Assembly: GCA_001580565.1 (NCBI GenBank)
Contig: LRBF01000229.1
Location: 124,001 to 188,000 of the forward strand
Direction: 5' to 3'
DNA length: 64,000 nucleotides
Origin: Caballeronia megalochromosomata
GTDB taxonomy: Bacteria; Pseudomonadota; Gammaproteobacteria; Burkholderiales; Burkholderiaceae
In this document: in pieces, positions 63,249 to 64,000 of the stretch
Layout of the letters: each line of letters begins with the position of its first letter
Numbering within the stretch: the first letter of the stretch is position 1
Made by a program: the position numbers and the translations under genes
The notes under the pieces: generated by a model
Seen by the model: the letters and a program-made list of their open reading frames with translations, nothing else
Database searches by the model: none
What the model was told of the DNA's origin: nothing

Positions 63249-64000
63249 TTACGCCCCGAACCACCCCGCATCGACGTAATAGTCGCGCGCGGTGCAGCGT
63301 GCCGCATCGTCGGATGCGAGGAACAGCACCATGCGTGCGATGTGCTCCGGGTCGATCCGCTCATGCAGGCATTGCTGCGCGAGGAGTTTCGCCTCGCTTT
63401 CGGGCGACTGCCATAGCTTCATCTGACGCGGCGTGCGCACGGCGCCCGGAATCACTGTGTTCACGCGGATGCCGTGCTCGCCGAGTTCGCGCGCGAGCCC
63501 GCGCGTGAGTCCTTCGATCGCGGCCTTCGCGGTCATGTAGAGCGTGAGATCAGGCAGCACGAGATGCCATGAAATCGAGCCCATGTTCACGATCGCGCCG
63601 TGTTGCTGCGCGCGCATGCGCCTGGCCGCGGCCTGCGCGCAGAAGAACTGATGCCGCAGGTTGACGGCCATGCGCTCGTCCCAATAGGCGGCGCTCACGT
63701 TGTCCCACTGGTGACGATCGTCGTTCGCGGCGTTGTTGACCAGCACGTCGATGGAACCGGCCTCGCCGGCGATATCGTCGAAGGTCTTTTCGATCGCGGC
63801 CGCGTCGCGCAGATCGCAGCGCAGAAACTTCGGCGCATGCTTCTCGCCCGCGAGCGCCTGTTCGAGCTGCCGCGAATCGGCCTCGGCGACATCGATGAAA
63901 AACACGCGCGCGCCCTGCTTCGCGAACGCCTCGACGATCGCCGCGCCGATGCCGCTGCCGCCGCCCGTCACGACGACACGTTTGTCCGCAAGACTCGGGT
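63249..64000 (-). CDS. Short-chain dehydrogenase, pentose dehydrogenase-like (5' end beyond window)
   Basis: The visible 250 residues begin PSLADKRVVVTGGGSGIGAA at the window edge and end CTARDYYVDAGWFGA. The NNAANDDRHQWDNVSAAYWDERMAVN stretch (in overlapping parts), IVNMGSISWHLVLPDLTLYM and YMTAKAAIEG for the YxxxK motif resemble Caulobacter D-xylose 1-dehydrogenase and related L-arabinose enzymes. It is therefore likely a sugar dehydrogenase of a Weimberg-type pathway. The gene is cut by the end of the window and its true start is not seen. Confidence 0.78.
   Translation of the reverse strand, partial: PSLADKRVVVTGGGSGIGAAIVEAFAKQGARVFFIDVAEADSRQLEQALAGEKHAPKFLRCDLRDAAAIEKTFDDIAGEAGSIDVLVNNAANDDRHQWDNVSAAYWDERMAVNLRHQFFCAQAAARRMRAQQHGAIVNMGSISWHLVLPDLTLYMTAKAAIEGLTRGLARELGEHGIRVNTVIPGAVRTPRQMKLWQSPESEAKLLAQQCLHERIDPEHIARMVLFLASDDAARCTARDYYVDAGWFGA

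Noticed and set aside
1..64000. CRISPR arrays, insertion sequences or prophage genes
   Set aside because: I found no regularly spaced repeats, transposase or integrase genes, or phage structural genes in the window.

Overview
The window is about 64 kb of high-GC DNA with a gene repertoire and codon use typical of Burkholderiaceae, most like Caballeronia or Paraburkholderia. The evidence is an OmpC-like trimeric porin, H-NS, an HU protein with a lysine/alanine-rich tail, a LysE exporter, wsp genes, and many genes coupled by 4-bp ATGA or GTGA overlaps. I cannot name the species.

Layout. (1) 0-9.2 kb is a sulfur-acquisition region: a YeiH-type exporter, an SfnB/DszC-like flavoprotein, tauABC, a second sulfonate-binding protein, and a divergent LysR/SDR pair. 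(2) 9.2-20.1 kb looks accessory: an ArsR-type repressor with an AT-rich operator, an MFS exporter, a RibD/DHFR-like reductase and a class V aminotransferase; then small secreted or unknown proteins, a broken NmrA-like oxidoreductase, a maltose acetyltransferase, H-NS, a MerR-TPR protein and Ku. It ends at the 3' end of the selenocysteine tRNA gene. (3) 20.1-32.8 kb is a selenoprotein system on the minus strand: selC, two DedA-type membrane protein genes, selB, selA, fdhE, and the fdhA-fdhB-fdhC formate dehydrogenase. The in-frame UGA at 32182-32184 in fdhA is followed by a recognisable bacterial SECIS hairpin. A plus-strand mazEF toxin-antitoxin module sits between the structural genes and fdhE-selA-selB. 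(4) 33-37 kb holds a YihY/BrkB membrane protein, the porin with a strong terminator, and a glycerophosphodiesterase-like lipoprotein. (5) 37-41.2 kb is a four-gene Anbu (proteasome-like) operon: ATP-grasp, alpha-E, transglutaminase-like and Anbu. (6) 41.3-52.7 kb is mixed: a DnaQ-UvrC fusion nuclease, an SDR/LysR pair, HU, an EEP/PLD-VTT pair, a ClC channel, an aldo/keto reductase, LysE, a 55-residue acidic protein and a DUF1328 protein. (7) 52.7-61.3 kb is the complete wspABCDEFR surface-sensing operon, which ends in a diguanylate cyclase. (8) 61.4-64 kb holds an MBL-fold lipoprotein, a small unknown protein and a pentose-dehydrogenase-like SDR cut by the window edge.

How the genes work together. 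selC, SelA and SelB decode the UGA in fdhA, FdhE matures the enzyme, and the FdhABC complex oxidises formate in the periplasm. selD is not in the window. WspA-F sense surface contact and drive WspR to make c-di-GMP. The tau/SfnB-like group imports organosulfonates and may release their sulfur. The most unusual points are the toxin-antitoxin module inside the selenium locus, the Anbu-operon transglutaminase with alanine in place of the expected catalytic cysteine, the MerR-TPR/Ku overlap, and the degenerate I-site of WspR.
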